Positions 7,695 through 14,772 of a stretch of DNA of 19,519 bases are shown here, piece after piece. The stretch is taken from positions 1-19,519 of the forward strand of contig CAYQDF010000056.1 of NCBI GenBank assembly GCA_964416175.1. Direction: 5' to 3'. Source of the DNA: CAYQDF01 sp964416175 (GTDB taxonomy: Bacteria > Chloroflexota > Anaerolineae > Anaerolineales > UBA4823). Each line of letters starts with the position of its first letter. Position 1 is the stretch's first letter. The notes beneath the pieces are model-generated. The model was not told where the DNA came from. It ran no database searches and saw nothing but the letters and a program-made list of their open reading frames with translations. Position numbers and translations under genes: made by a program.

Positions 7695-7826
7695 TCAACC
7701 CATGGCCTTCTCGAAGTCGTGGGCGATTGTCAGTGCGAGGCGGTCTTTGCCGAAGCAATCCCCCTGTTCACAGAGGAGACCGCTTCGCAAAAGCCGCTTG
7801 CAGTGACATCTCGAGCAGAATTTTAT
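7695..7826 (-). pseudogene. Possible Cys-rich zinc-ribbon-like small gene without a normal start
   Basis: On the minus strand a frame of 43 codons ends in TGA at 7697-7695. It encodes a Cys-rich product with FCSRCHCKRLL near its start, LLCEQGDCFGKDR in the middle and TIAHDFEKAMG at the end. The pattern CxxCxC ... CxxxxC looks like a metal-binding knuckle. Third codon positions are about 70% GC, in line with coding. The codon where a Met would fit is ATA (7826-7824). The frame is open to 7871 but has no ATG, GTG or TTG start and no Shine-Dalgarno. It may be a decayed gene, a gene with an unusual start, or chance. A plus-strand frame at 7635-7859 overlaps it in the same register but has weaker codon bias. 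Confidence 0.3.
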
Positions 7827-7886
7827 GACTTTCGGAAAACCATAACATTCAACCTGTAGACGATAGAGCAGTTAATTAGACCGTGA

Positions 7887-7892
7887 TATACT
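7887..7892 (+). promoter_or_regulatory. Extended -10 promoter ahead of the stalk-protein/pth operon
   Basis: TGATATACT gives an extended -10 (TATACT at 7887-7892 with an upstream TG). No good -35 is visible at 17 nt. A start of transcription about 7 nt downstream would fall only a few bases before ATG 7904, leaving no room for the AAAGG at 7894-7898 to serve as a ribosome site. Confidence 0.4.
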
Positions 7893-7903
7893 AAAAGGTC
7901 GCC

Positions 7904-8551
7904 ATGCTGCGCCTGCCATTGTATTTGCTCCTGTTCACTATCTTCAGTGCAATGCCTTATCTGCGCATCAGGGGGCAGGATACCACTGCCACTCCGGTTA
8001 CGCCGTCGATCATTTTGGGGCATCCCCTCGCCGGCCAGGCGCTGCAGGGTGTTGTGACGATCCAGGGGGACCTGAATGTCCCCGGCTTCGTCTACGCGGA
8101 GCTGAGCTTTGCCTACCACGACGATCCCAGAGGGACATGGTTTCTGATCGCCGAAATCGATCAAATCCCACCAGGAGAGGCGCTTGCGGAATGGGATACG
8201 ACCAAGCTCACCGACGGCAATTACGACCTGCGAGTCCAGCTGCGCACCGATACCGGTCTGATCACCGTTGAAGTCCCCGGGCTGCGTGTGAGGAATTACT
8301 CCACGGTAGAGACGGACACGCCAGCTCCGACCGCCTCCCCTGCTCCCCAGGATACTCCGGCGCCGACTCCAACCCCAACGCCGACCATGACACCTATCCC
8401 TCCAACACCCACTCCGCTGCCGCCCAATCCTGTGCAGGTGACCAGAGAGGAAGTGCTCTCGAGCCTGAGCCGTGGGGTGCTCATCGCCGTGGGGCTGTTT
8501 GCTCTGCTGGGCTTATACCGGGCTTTCCGCAGCCTGGGGAGGAAGGGCTGA
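7904..8551 (+). CDS. Exported, membrane-anchored protein with Ig-like domain and Thr/Pro stalk
   Basis: A 215-residue protein of unknown function. Residues 1-24 form a signal peptide (hydrophobic 4-20). A compact, probably beta-sandwich domain follows (about 34-131), with PLAGQALQGVVTIQG and FVYAELSFAYHDDPRGTWFLI, and a WDTTKLTDGNYDLRVQL strand pair near its end. A low-complexity Thr/Pro stalk covers 138-176. One hydrophobic helix (189-206) and a basic tail YRAFRSLGRKG anchor it with the domain outside the cell. It begins a plus-strand run: pth starts 6 nt after its stop and mfd follows, so an odd surface protein shares a transcript with housekeeping genes. The repeated 'Pxxg..lqG.v.I.G' start is typical of domains that modify glycans or bind, but no function is assigned. 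Confidence 0.8.
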   Translation: MLRLPLYLLLFTIFSAMPYLRIRGQDTTATPVTPSIILGHPLAGQALQGVVTIQGDLNVPGFVYAELSFAYHDDPRGTWFLIAEIDQIPPGEALAEWDTTKLTDGNYDLRVQLRTDTGLITVEVPGLRVRNYSTVETDTPAPTASPAPQDTPAPTPTPTPTMTPIPPTPTPLPPNPVQVTREEVLSSLSRGVLIAVGLFALLGLYRAFRSLGRKG

Positions 8552-8557
8552 TCTGCC

Positions 8558-9190
8558 ATGGCGCCGCTACGGTCGCTGTTCTTTCCCAAGACAGAGGGAT
8601 CCCCAAGATTCCTGATCGCAGGCCTGGGCAATCCCGGCCGTATGTACAGGTCCAACCGGCACAACGTGGGTTTCATGGTCGTCGACCAGATCGCCGCGCG
8701 CCTGGAGGTCTCTTTTTCCCGGCTCGAATCTAAAGCGCTGGTCGCAAAGGGCGAATATCAGGGAAAGCCCGTGATCCTGGCAAAACCCCAGACCTACATG
8801 AACCTGTCCGGTCAATCTTTAGCCTCCCTCGTCAGGTTCTATAAGATCGACCTGGAGAATCTGCTGGTGATTTACGACGACGTCGACCTCCCGCTTGGGA
8901 CTCTTCGCCTGCGCCCCTCCGGAGGCTCGGCGGGACACAGGGGAATGGTCTCGATCATCGAACGTCTTGGGTCCCAGGATTTCCCTCGCCTCCGGGTGGG
9001 GATAGGCCGCCCGCCGGGGCGTAAAGACGCCGCTGCTCACGTTCTGGAGGATTTCTCGAAGGCGGAAGCAGAATTCCTCCCAGATATCCTTCAGCGAGCT
9101 GCCGACGCTGCCCTCGCCTTCATTGCCGAAGGCCTGGAAGCGTCCATGAACCGCTACAACAGCTCAGGGAGCCTTACCCAGAATATTTAA
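8558..9190 (+). CDS. pth: Peptidyl-tRNA hydrolase
   Basis: A 210-residue bacterial Pth that cleaves the ester bond of peptidyl-tRNAs dropped from ribosomes, recycling tRNA. LIAGLGNPG (19-27) gives the substrate-binding Asn25. NRHNVGF contains the catalytic His35. Asn82 lies in TYMNLSGQS, and Asp108 in YDDVDLP, the residue that orients the His. The GHNG motif of E. coli Pth is GHRG here (126-129), so the equivalent of Asn114 is Arg128. About 15 residues precede the usual family start; ATG 8558 is kept because a purine-rich GGGAGGA at 8537-8543 precedes it and no better start exists. Its stop is 22 nt before mfd. Confidence 0.95.
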   Translation: MAPLRSLFFPKTEGSPRFLIAGLGNPGRMYRSNRHNVGFMVVDQIAARLEVSFSRLESKALVAKGEYQGKPVILAKPQTYMNLSGQSLASLVRFYKIDLENLLVIYDDVDLPLGTLRLRPSGGSAGHRGMVSIIERLGSQDFPRLRVGIGRPPGRKDAAAHVLEDFSKAEAEFLPDILQRAADAALAFIAEGLEASMNRYNSSGSLTQNI

Positions 9191-9212
9191 TGGATTATCT
9201 GGCGAAACCAGT

Positions 9213-12200
9213 ATGCTCCATGAGATATTAAACCCACTCATCCAGACATGCGCCGAAGAGCTTCTGGCGAATCTGACCGCAGGTCTGTCGGAAAAACTTC
9301 GCCTGGAGGCCGGCGTTGAGGCAATCCCCCGGCTGGGGCTGCGGCGTTCGGCCCGCCTTCCAGTAATTTCTGCGCTTTCCTCTTCTCTCCAGAAGCCGAT
9401 CCTCCTGCTCACCGATCGGGCTGACCGCGCGCTGACCTTGTTAGATGAGCTATCCCTTCTGGCTCCAGATGCGACGCGCCTCTTCTTTCCAGAACCGGGT
9501 CCCCTGTTTTATGAGAATATTCCCTGGGGAGCGGCAACTCGCCGCGATCGCCTGGTAGTACTGACTCGGCTGGCCGGGCGGCAAATCCCGGGTGTGGAGC
9601 ATTCCGAAAGACAACTCATCATCGTGGCACCGGCCAGGGCGGTGATGACCCGCACGCTTCCCCGCAGGGATTTCCTGAAGCATGTGAAGATGATCCGATC
9701 ACGACAGATGCTTCCGATGGAGAAATTAGTCCACCACCTGGTGAGGATGGGTTATGAATCGGTCAGTACGGTGACCGCACCAGGGGAGTTTGCCCGCCGG
9801 GGTGGGATCCTGGATATCTGGCCGCCAGCGGAAGAGTTGCCGGTTCGCCTGGATTATTTCGGCGACGAGATCGAAGGCCTGCGCCGGTTCGATCCTTCCA
9901 CCCAACGTTCGACGGACAGGATCGAGGGATTTGTGCTGGCGCCAGCCCGCGAATTCCTCTCCCTCGACGGTCCTTCGATTGCCGGGGAGGGTTCCGTGGA
10001 GACCTTCAATGAATTCCACATTCCCCTTCTGCATCCCTCTCCGGCAAGCCTGCTGGATTATCTGCCTGGCCAGGCTCTCGTGGCGATCGATAACCTGACC
10101 GACTTCCAGGACGCAGTCCAAGAGGTTGAAGAAGCGGGGATCGAATTAAGAGCAGAGCACATCGCCAGGGGAGAACTGCCGGCCGATTTCCCCCTGCCCT
10201 ATCTGACCTGGACGGAGGTCCAGGATTCCCTTGCAATGCATCCTGCCCTGGAGCTCGGACCCTCCAGCGCTCCTGAGTCTTCTTATCTCGCCCAGTGTTT
10301 CACTTCCGTACCGCGCTTCGGAGGCCGCCTGAAGCCGCTCCTCGAACATATCTCGCAGCGAGTCCAGAGCGGCGATCGGGTGGTGGTGGTATCCCGTCAG
10401 GCTTCTCGATTGAAAGAGCTGTGGTCCGAAACATCCTCCGCTGACGGCAGGCACATGGAGGATCTGTTTTTCATCGAGGGCAGCCTGGCAGAAGGTTGGC
10501 TTCTCACGCCGCTCCCATCCCTCTCCACCAAAGAACAAAAAATCCTGCACCTTCTCACAGACGGAGAGATATTCGGCTGGAGGCGGCCCGAACCACGCCA
10601 CCGCCACCGGGCGGCAGCCGAAGCGCCAGAAGCCGCTTATGCGGACTTACAGATCGGGGATTGGGTCGTGCACGTCGACCACGGCGTGGGCCGTTTCTAC
10701 GGGCTGGTCGACCGCACTGTGGATGGCATCCAGCGGGAATACCTGCTGGTCGAATACGCTGAAGGAGATCAGCTATTCGTCCCTGTCCATCAGGCAGACC
10801 GCCTGTCTCGCTATGTTGGCCCTGACAACCGCGCCCCCTCCCCCAGCCGCCTGGGAGGCGTCGAGTGGCGAAACACCAAAGCGCGCGTCAAAGAAGCTGT
10901 CGCAGAAGTCGCAGAAGATCTCCTGGACCTGTACGCGCAGCGCCAGGTATTGACTGGTTTTTCCTTCAGCCCCGATACTTCCTGGCAGCAGGAATTGGAA
11001 GCCAGTTTCCCCTACGTTGAGACGGAAGACCAGGCGCGGGTGATCGCAGAGGTCAAGCAGGACATGGAGAATTCCCGTCCCATGGACCGCCTGATCTGTG
11101 GGGATGTCGGTTATGGGAAAACCGAAGTGGCGCTCCGGGCCGCATTCAAGGCAGTCATGGATGGCCGGCAGGTCGCGCTGCTCGTCCCGACCACTGTCCT
11201 CGCCCAGCAGCACTTCAACACGTTTCGAGAACGTCTGGCTGCGTATCCAGTCGAGGTGGAAATGCTTTCCAGGTTTCGAAATCCCGCCCAGCAGCGAGAG
11301 ATCCTGCTCCGCCTGGCGCTGGGCGGCATCGACATCATTATCGGCACACACCGCCTGCTGCAGGACGACGTGGAATTTAAAGACCTGGGCCTCTTGATTA
11401 TCGATGAAGAACAGCGGTTCGGGGTGACTCATAAAGAGCACCTGAAGAAGTTGCGCACCACGGTTGATGTGCTGACAATGACCGCCACGCCAATCCCCCG
11501 CACGATGTACATGGCGCTGACCGGTGTGCGCGATATCTCGACCATTAATACACCGCCGGAGGAACGGCTGCCGGTGATAACTCATGTCGGGCCATATTCG
11601 CCCCGCCTGGTCAGGCAGGCGATCCTGCGTGAGCTGGAACGCGGGGGGCAGGTCTTCTTCGTCCACAATCGCGTCCAGACGATCACGGCTATGCGCAGTC
11701 ACCTCGAGCGCCTGGTGCCGGAAGCGCGCCTCGCCATCGCCCATGGACAGATGGACGAAGCCCAGCTCTCCGCACGCATGGAACAGTTCACCTCCGGCGA
11801 GATCGATATCCTGCTGACCACCTCGATTATCGAGTCCGGATTGGATATCCCCAACGCAAACACCCTGATCGTGGACCGGGCAGACACCTTTGGGCTTTCC
11901 CAGCTCTACCAGCTGCGCGGCCGCGTCGGACGCGGCGCTCAGCGGGCTTACGCTTACTTCTTCAAACACCCTCGCCGAATCCCCTCCCTCGAAGGACGCC
12001 AGCGGCTCGAGACCATCGCCGAGAACACCCAATTGGGCGCTGGTTTCTCCATTGCCATGCGCGATCTGGAAATTCGCGGCGCAGGAGACATCCTTGGCAC
12101 CCGGCAGCATGGGCATATCGCCGCGGTTGGCTTTCACCTGTACACCCGCCTGCTTGCAGAATTGGTCTCCATTTTGCGGAAGCAGCGCGGCTTGCCGCCG

Positions 12201-12704
12201 GCTCCCGGCAGTATCCTCAAGGAGGTGGGCGCCCCAATGGTCAGCGTCGATCTGCCCCTGCACGTCGGCATCCCGGCAGATTACGTGCCAGATAAGAACA
12301 TGCGCCTGCGCCTCTACCGACGCATCGCAGACCTTAGATCGCTGGTTGAAGTGGATGCAGTCGAGGAAGAGTTCACGGACAGGTTCGGCCTCCCGCCTCC
12401 TCCAGTCCGCAACCTGTTGTACCAGTTGAAGATTAAACTCCTCGCGGAGACCGCCGGGATAAGTTCGATCAGCGCGGAAGACGGGCAGATTGTAGTCCGG
12501 TTCAGAAGCGGATCGCCGCCTGCAGATTTCTCCAGGCTCGCTCCTCGGATCCGGATCGGCAAAACCGCATTGTGGATTTCTTACAAATCGTCCTCCGAAT
12601 GGCGCGACCTGCTGTTGCAGTTGCTCCTGGATTTGCAACCCTCGAAGCTCACGCACGAGGCAATCGAAGCCAACCTCCCTGAACACCCTGCTGAATATCC
12701 TTAG
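9213..12704 (+). CDS. mfd: Transcription-repair coupling factor Mfd
   Basis: A 1163-residue ATP-dependent translocase that removes RNA polymerase stalled at lesions and recruits UvrA; E. coli Mfd has 1148 residues. The order is complete. A UvrB-like N-terminal module (about 30-350) carries FFPEPGPLFYENIPWG. The RNA polymerase-interacting CarD-like domain (about 475-560) has IGDWVVHVDHGVGRFYGL. The RecG-like motor has Walker A GDVGYGKTE (about 629-637), IIDEEQRFG (about 728-736), TATPIPRT (about 755) and motifs V/VI SGLDIPN and QLRGRVGRG (about 900). The C-terminal D7 (TRCF) domain closes the protein. ATG 9213 has no clear Shine-Dalgarno, and coupling to pth, 22 nt upstream, is likely. Nothing is disrupted. 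A palindromic repeat lies 14 nt past the stop. Confidence 0.97.
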   Translation: MLHEILNPLIQTCAEELLANLTAGLSEKLRLEAGVEAIPRLGLRRSARLPVISALSSSLQKPILLLTDRADRALTLLDELSLLAPDATRLFFPEPGPLFYENIPWGAATRRDRLVVLTRLAGRQIPGVEHSERQLIIVAPARAVMTRTLPRRDFLKHVKMIRSRQMLPMEKLVHHLVRMGYESVSTVTAPGEFARRGGILDIWPPAEELPVRLDYFGDEIEGLRRFDPSTQRSTDRIEGFVLAPAREFLSLDGPSIAGEGSVETFNEFHIPLLHPSPASLLDYLPGQALVAIDNLTDFQDAVQEVEEAGIELRAEHIARGELPADFPLPYLTWTEVQDSLAMHPALELGPSSAPESSYLAQCFTSVPRFGGRLKPLLEHISQRVQSGDRVVVVSRQASRLKELWSETSSADGRHMEDLFFIEGSLAEGWLLTPLPSLSTKEQKILHLLTDGEIFGWRRPEPRHRHRAAAEAPEAAYADLQIGDWVVHVDHGVGRFYGLVDRTVDGIQREYLLVEYAEGDQLFVPVHQADRLSRYVGPDNRAPSPSRLGGVEWRNTKARVKEAVAEVAEDLLDLYAQRQVLTGFSFSPDTSWQQELEASFPYVETEDQARVIAEVKQDMENSRPMDRLICGDVGYGKTEVALRAAFKAVMDGRQVALLVPTTVLAQQHFNTFRERLAAYPVEVEMLSRFRNPAQQREILLRLALGGIDIIIGTHRLLQDDVEFKDLGLLIIDEEQRFGVTHKEHLKKLRTTVDVLTMTATPIPRTMYMALTGVRDISTINTPPEERLPVITHVGPYSPRLVRQAILRELERGGQVFFVHNRVQTITAMRSHLERLVPEARLAIAHGQMDEAQLSARMEQFTSGEIDILLTTSIIESGLDIPNANTLIVDRADTFGLSQLYQLRGRVGRGAQRAYAYFFKHPRRIPSLEGRQRLETIAENTQLGAGFSIAMRDLEIRGAGDILGTRQHGHIAAVGFHLYTRLLAELVSILRKQRGLPPAPGSILKEVGAPMVSVDLPLHVGIPADYVPDKNMRLRLYRRIADLRSLVEVDAVEEEFTDRFGLPPPPVRNLLYQLKIKLLAETAGISSISAEDGQIVVRFRSGSPPADFSRLAPRIRIGKTALWISYKSSSEWRDLLLQLLLDLQPSKLTHEAIEANLPEHPAEYP

Positions 12705-12718
12705 AGGTTCTTGAAAAC

Positions 12719-12772
12719 ATGGGTTGGAGTGGTGTATGTCAGCGGCTCTGCCGCTGAAATACACTCCCATCC
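12719..12772. repeat. Palindromic dispersed repeat, copy B (possible mfd terminator)
   Basis: This is a 54-nt element starting ATGGGTTG, related to copy A at 6808-6861. The centre folds with TCAGCGG and CCGCTGA (7 bp), one mismatch, then GTGTAT and ATACAC (6 bp), with further weaker pairing outward. It starts 14 nt after the mfd stop. No T run follows directly, so its terminator role is uncertain. Confidence 0.65.
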
Positions 12773-12821
12773 AATATTCTTGCCTTGGCTTTTAGATTCA
12801 TCGAACTCTCATCTTCACTTT

Positions 12822-12850
12822 TTGACTTTTACCCGCGTGCCATGTATAAT
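12822..12850 (+). promoter_or_regulatory. Consensus sigma-70-type promoter for the S1-domain gene
   Basis: TTGACT (12822-12827) and a perfect TATAAT (12845-12850) are separated by the ideal 17 nt. Transcription should start near 12857, giving a leader of about 84 nt before ATG 12941. It is the best promoter match in the window. Confidence 0.8.
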
Positions 12851-12857
12851 TAACCAT

Positions 12858-12884
12858 CGGGGTGCTCCGGTAACGGACACCCCG
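12858..12884 (+). promoter_or_regulatory. 5'-end leader hairpin with GNRA-type loop
   Basis: CGGGGTG (12858-12864) pairs with CACCCCG (12878-12884). After one bulged C, TCCG (12866-12869) pairs with CGGA (12874-12877) around a GTAA loop. The stem begins at about the predicted first base of the transcript. No T run follows, so it is not a simple terminator. A second hairpin, CGCCG/CGGCG (12908-12922), sits 6 nt before the ribosome site. Confidence 0.55.
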
Positions 12885-12928
12885 TATTTCTGCAAAAGAC
12901 TTTATTCCGCCGTCGATCGGCGATATGT

Positions 12929-12932
12929 GGAG
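12929..12932 (+). promoter_or_regulatory. Shine-Dalgarno deciding the S1 gene start
   Basis: GGAG is 8 nt before ATG 12941. The alternative in-frame GTG at 12932 overlaps this site and has no ribosome site of its own, so 12941 is preferred. Confidence 0.6.
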
Positions 12933-12940
12933 TGTGTGCT

Positions 12941-13717
12941 ATGGAAGCGAATGTCCTCGCGTCACCCGAGCACGCGGAACTTTCTGGTCTGGCTGAAATT
13001 AAGCGGAAAATGCATTTCACAGGGTCAGTCGTGAAGACCACCCTGGCAGGTGCTGTGGTCGACATTGGCCTGGAAAAACCGGGGGTGGTTCACATCTCCC
13101 AGCTGCAAAAAGAACCCGTAAACCGGGTCGAAGACGTCCTTAAAGTCGGCCAGACCGTGGATGTCTGGGTGCGCCGGGTAGAGCCTAAAAAGGGTCGCAT
13201 CGAGCTGACCATGATTGAACCGCTTGCCCTGGAGTGGCGTGAAATCGAAAAAGGGATGGTTGTCAAAGGGAAAGTAACCCGCATCGAAAAGTTTGGTGTG
13301 TTCGTTGACATCGGCGCCGAACGGCCCGGTCTGATCCACATCAGCGAGCTAACCCACGACTACATCCGCGATCCAAGGGAGGTCGTCAAGGAGGGCGATG
13401 AAGTAGAGGCCAAGGTCCTCGACGTTAATCGCCGCAAAAAGCAGATTAAATTGAGCAGGAAAGCTGTTGAAGAGCGGCCGTTACCTGTCGAAAGGCCAGC
13501 AAGGAAAGGCAGGGAGAAATCGAAACCGGAGGAAGAACCGGCTGAGAAGGAAGAACCAACCCCGACCGCCATGGAAATAGCCTTGCGAGAGGCCATGCAG
13601 CGTTCGAATGTCCCCATCAGCAAGGGAAGCGCCCCCGGAAAACGCAGGAGCAACTCGAACGCCGACCTGGAAAATATTCTCTCCCGGACCCTGGCCCACC
13701 GGGGAAAACACCGATAG
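12941..13717 (+). CDS. Tandem S1-domain RNA-binding protein
   Basis: A 258-residue cytoplasmic protein with two S1 (OB-fold) RNA-binding domains. The first spans about 24-92, with GSVVKTTLAGAVVDIGLEKPGVVHISQL. The second spans about 104-174, with GMVVKGKVTRIEKFGVFVDIG and ERPGLIHISEL, the better consensus match. A charged, disordered Lys/Glu/Pro-rich region follows (175-210) and a short basic tail ends in LAHRGKHR. It is much shorter than ribosomal protein S1 and closer in scale to YabR or general stress protein 13-like proteins, though those have one S1 domain. The promoter and leader are strong and structured, and a terminator closes it, so it is probably monocistronic. RNA or ribosome binding is well supported, while its targets are unknown. 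Confidence 0.88.
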   Translation: MEANVLASPEHAELSGLAEIKRKMHFTGSVVKTTLAGAVVDIGLEKPGVVHISQLQKEPVNRVEDVLKVGQTVDVWVRRVEPKKGRIELTMIEPLALEWREIEKGMVVKGKVTRIEKFGVFVDIGAERPGLIHISELTHDYIRDPREVVKEGDEVEAKVLDVNRRKKQIKLSRKAVEERPLPVERPARKGREKSKPEEEPAEKEEPTPTAMEIALREAMQRSNVPISKGSAPGKRRSNSNADLENILSRTLAHRGKHR

Positions 13718-13785
13718 GATGGCGGTCTAATCCATCCCTCTAGATTCCTAATAAGAAGTCGGCATTGCTGCGCGAATGGAACCAG

Positions 13786-13819
13786 TCTCCCGCCGGAACA
13801 GGTCGGCGGGAGATTTTCT
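13786..13819 (+). terminator. Intrinsic terminator after the S1-domain gene
   Basis: A perfect 10-bp stem, TCTCCCGCCG (13786-13795) with CGGCGGGAGA (13804-13813), has an 8-nt loop and is followed at once by TTTTCT. It lies 68 nt after the stop. The rest of the gap up to 13987 is AT-richer and holds no gene; I found no promoter there that I trust. Confidence 0.9.
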
Positions 13820-13973
13820 GCATTGGAAAGGGCAGGATATCGACTCGGGAGTGAAAAATTCCGGGAGCTGTTCTATCCTTGATGATTTATTGGTAGAATT
13901 CCAAATTGTATTCTTTGTTCCCCTGTGCTTATCCAGCAAGGGCAGGTTACTTTCGTAGAGAAAATAATCACCC

Positions 13974-13979
13974 AAAGGA
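13974..13979 (+). promoter_or_regulatory. Shine-Dalgarno deciding the Yip1-like gene start
   Basis: AAAGGA is 8 nt before GTG 13988. An earlier in-frame GTG at 13925 has no ribosome site and would add 21 residues that do not look like part of the protein. Confidence 0.65.
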
Positions 13980-13987
13980 CTCGATCT

Positions 13988-14770
13988 GTGAACGAATCCC
14001 TCCCGACGTCATTCGAACGCCCACGTACGCTGCGCCTGGATTGGATTCCCCAGGTGCTGTTTCACCCGCGTGAAGCAATCAAGGAAATTGCCAATCAGAC
14101 CGGCAGTGTCTGGTTCACTCCCCTGCTCGTCGTCACCTTGACAGCGATCCTGCTGGTCGTTGTCGCTGGACCGATCAAGCAGGCAGCTGCGCAATCCGGC
14201 CAGGTCGAACTCCCGCCAGAGTTCCAATATTTGAGTCCCGAAGACCAGGCGAAGATCCAGGAAGCGATGGCAGCGACTCAGGGTCCGGTATTCATCTATG
14301 TTTTTCCTGGCTTATCCGCCGTGGCGGGAGTCTGGATTGGCTGGCTTGTGATCGGCGGCCTGCTCCACCTGGCGCTGACCCTCCTCGGCGGGCGGGGCGC
14401 GACTGGCGCCGCGATGAACCTGGTCGCCTGGTCAACCCTGCCTTATGCGGTCCGGGACCTTGTCCGCTCTTTCTACATGCTGTCTGCGGGACGCCTGATC
14501 TCCGAACCGGGTCTGTCGGGTTTTGCCCGGCTCGGTGACAGCGTTTTCAGCCTGTATCTGAACAAACTTCTGGCGTCTGTGGATATTTATCTGGTCTGGC
14601 AGATCGTCCTTCTGGTCATCGGGGTGCGTGTTGCAAGCGGTCTTTCCAAATCCAAGACGGTCACGGGCGTCCTCGCCGCAGTCCTTTTGGTTATTGTCCT
14701 GCGGACTCTGTTGAGCTCCGTTTTTGCCCGCCTCGCCGGCATTACGGTGATCCAGCCATTCTTCTTTTAG
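13988..14770 (+). CDS. Yip1-family integral membrane protein
   Basis: A 260-residue membrane protein starting at GTG. A short soluble N-terminus has RLDWIPQVLFHPREAIKEIA (16-35), the amphipathic 'P...f.h.P' lead-in common in bacterial Yip1-domain proteins. Hydrophobic helices lie at about 42-62, 103-133 (likely two), 140-165, 196-216 and 226-246. An external loop with many Gln/Glu (66-98) separates the first two. The ABC ATPase starts 2 nt after its stop, so it should be cotranslated with the transporter. The bacterial Yip1 family lacks a settled function. By position it may be an accessory or assembly subunit of the transporter, which is an inference. It could also be a divergent YIF1/DUF-type membrane protein. 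Confidence 0.8.
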   Translation: MNESLPTSFERPRTLRLDWIPQVLFHPREAIKEIANQTGSVWFTPLLVVTLTAILLVVVAGPIKQAAAQSGQVELPPEFQYLSPEDQAKIQEAMAATQGPVFIYVFPGLSAVAGVWIGWLVIGGLLHLALTLLGGRGATGAAMNLVAWSTLPYAVRDLVRSFYMLSAGRLISEPGLSGFARLGDSVFSLYLNKLLASVDIYLVWQIVLLVIGVRVASGLSKSKTVTGVLAAVLLVIVLRTLLSSVFARLAGITVIQPFFF

Positions 14771-14772
14771 CT

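Noticed and set aside
7635..7859. A 74-codon plus-strand frame in the gap before the stalk-protein gene
   Set aside because: It has no Shine-Dalgarno and weaker third-position bias than the antisense Cys-rich frame in the same register. Neither is proven.
8296..8676. A Gly/Val-rich minus-strand frame
   Set aside because: It is the antisense of the Thr/Pro stalk repeats at 8315-8430, not a gene.
10773..12770. A 665-codon open frame on the minus strand
   Set aside because: It is fully antisense to mfd, whose motifs are all intact. Its product has no recognisable motif and reflects GC-rich codon bias.
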